Shown here piece by piece: positions 50,128 through 50,409 of a stretch of 50,409 nt of DNA. The stretch covers positions 1 to 50,409 of the forward strand of contig JABWAK010000006.1 of assembly GCA_013361065.1 (NCBI GenBank). The letters are read 5' to 3'. Below the pieces are notes generated by a model, which saw nothing but the letters and a program-made list of their open reading frames with translations, had not been told where the DNA came from and did not search any database. The position numbers and the translations under genes are program-made. How positions within the stretch are numbered: the first letter of the stretch is position 1; each line of letters starts with the position of its first letter. The DNA is from Bacteroidota bacterium (GTDB lineage: Bacteria > Bacteroidota > Ignavibacteria > UBA10030 > UBA8401).

Positions 50128-50409
50128 CTAGTGGGTGATCTTTTCGATGCCGATGTCGCACTGCTCGCCGTTGATCTCCTCCTGCCGCCGCGCGCTCCCG
50201 GCGACGGCACCGCCGGAAAGACTGACCGCGAGCGTTTCGCTCCGGATGTACTCCGCCATGCCGTTCAATGCGGCGGAGAGAACGCTGCCGGCCGCGATAG
50301 TGATGGCGATGCGGTCCGTGACCTCCAGCCCGGAGTCCTTCCGCAGGTTCTGGACGCGGCTCACGAACTCGCGGGCGAACCCTTCGTCGCGCAGCTCGGG
50401 CGTGATCTC
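50128..50409 (-). CDS. ileS: Isoleucyl-tRNA synthetase, C-terminal part (5' end outside window)
   Basis: The last 93 residues of a frame that runs off the right edge. EITPELRDEGFAREFVSRVQ and LRKDSGLEVTDRIAI are characteristic of the anticodon-binding C-terminal region of IleS, followed by GEQCDIGIEKITH at the end. There are no zinc-finger cysteines in the visible part, which suggests the type without the C-terminal zinc ribbon. It is followed by the DksA-like gene and lspA, supporting the assignment. Confidence 0.88.
   Translation of the reverse strand, partial: EITPELRDEGFAREFVSRVQNLRKDSGLEVTDRIAITIAAGSVLSAALNGMAEYIRSETLAVSLSGGAVAGSARRQEEINGEQCDIGIEKITH

Overview
The window looks like a chromosomal segment of a GC-rich member of the Bacteroidota/Chlorobiota/Ignavibacteriota (FCB) group. 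The best pointers are a secreted kelch-type protein (45362-46666) ending in a type IX secretion sorting domain with the YPNPFNPET signature, several lipoproteins and beta-barrel proteins, a GbsR-type regulator, a long-form HisG, a B12-dependent ribonucleotide reductase, and a LytS/LytTR pair. No rRNA, tRNA or CRISPR array was seen.

Layout. (1) 1-3.2 kb is AT-rich accessory DNA. A minus-strand operon holds a prim-pol type primase running off the left edge, a DUF5659-like protein and an unknown protein. It is followed by about 1 kb with a possible decayed coding stretch and a perfect bidirectional terminator, then a lipoprotein with a zinc-binding-like motif and a PBCV-adaptor-like tail. (2) 3.3-20.5 kb is a plus-strand, GC-rich block: methyltransferase, serine hydrolase, CDF transporter, tilS-hpt-ftsH, polyprenol/diacylglycerol kinase, hisG, GNAT, cell-wall amidase, hutH, adenosine deaminase, sixA and glucan phosphorylase. 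(3) 20.5-28.9 kb is a minus-strand cluster headed by a GbsR-like regulator with a good promoter. It contains FabG, a KAS III-like protein lacking two of three catalytic residues, an MFS transporter, an acyl-CoA ligase, a lipoprotein, an outer-membrane barrel and an alpha/beta hydrolase lipoprotein. I read it as an uncharacterised acyl-compound pathway. (4) nrdJ (minus) and nuoABCD-EF (plus) diverge from a 664-bp control region. The nrdJ side has a promoter, an overlapping dyad and a leader with mutually exclusive hairpins. (5) 37.2-46.7 kb (plus): barrel protein, LD-carboxypeptidase, purN-purH-mreB preceded by a promoter and an 89-nt nested hairpin, a cruciform repeat, mreC, LytS/LytTR and the T9SS cargo. 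(6) 46.7-50.4 kb (minus): DUF6174 lipoprotein, DUF2306 membrane protein, rluD-family synthase, then ileS-dksA-like-lspA with a terminator.

How parts work together. LspA would mature the four predicted lipoproteins of the window. MreB/MreC, the amidase and the LD-carboxypeptidase concern envelope and cell-wall shape. NuoABCDEF is only part of complex I; the remaining subunits are not here. purN, purH, hpt and add all serve purine metabolism but lie in separate units. The least explained items are the GbsR-headed acyl cluster and the two structured leaders at nrdJ and purN. All function calls rest on motifs read by eye, without database searches.
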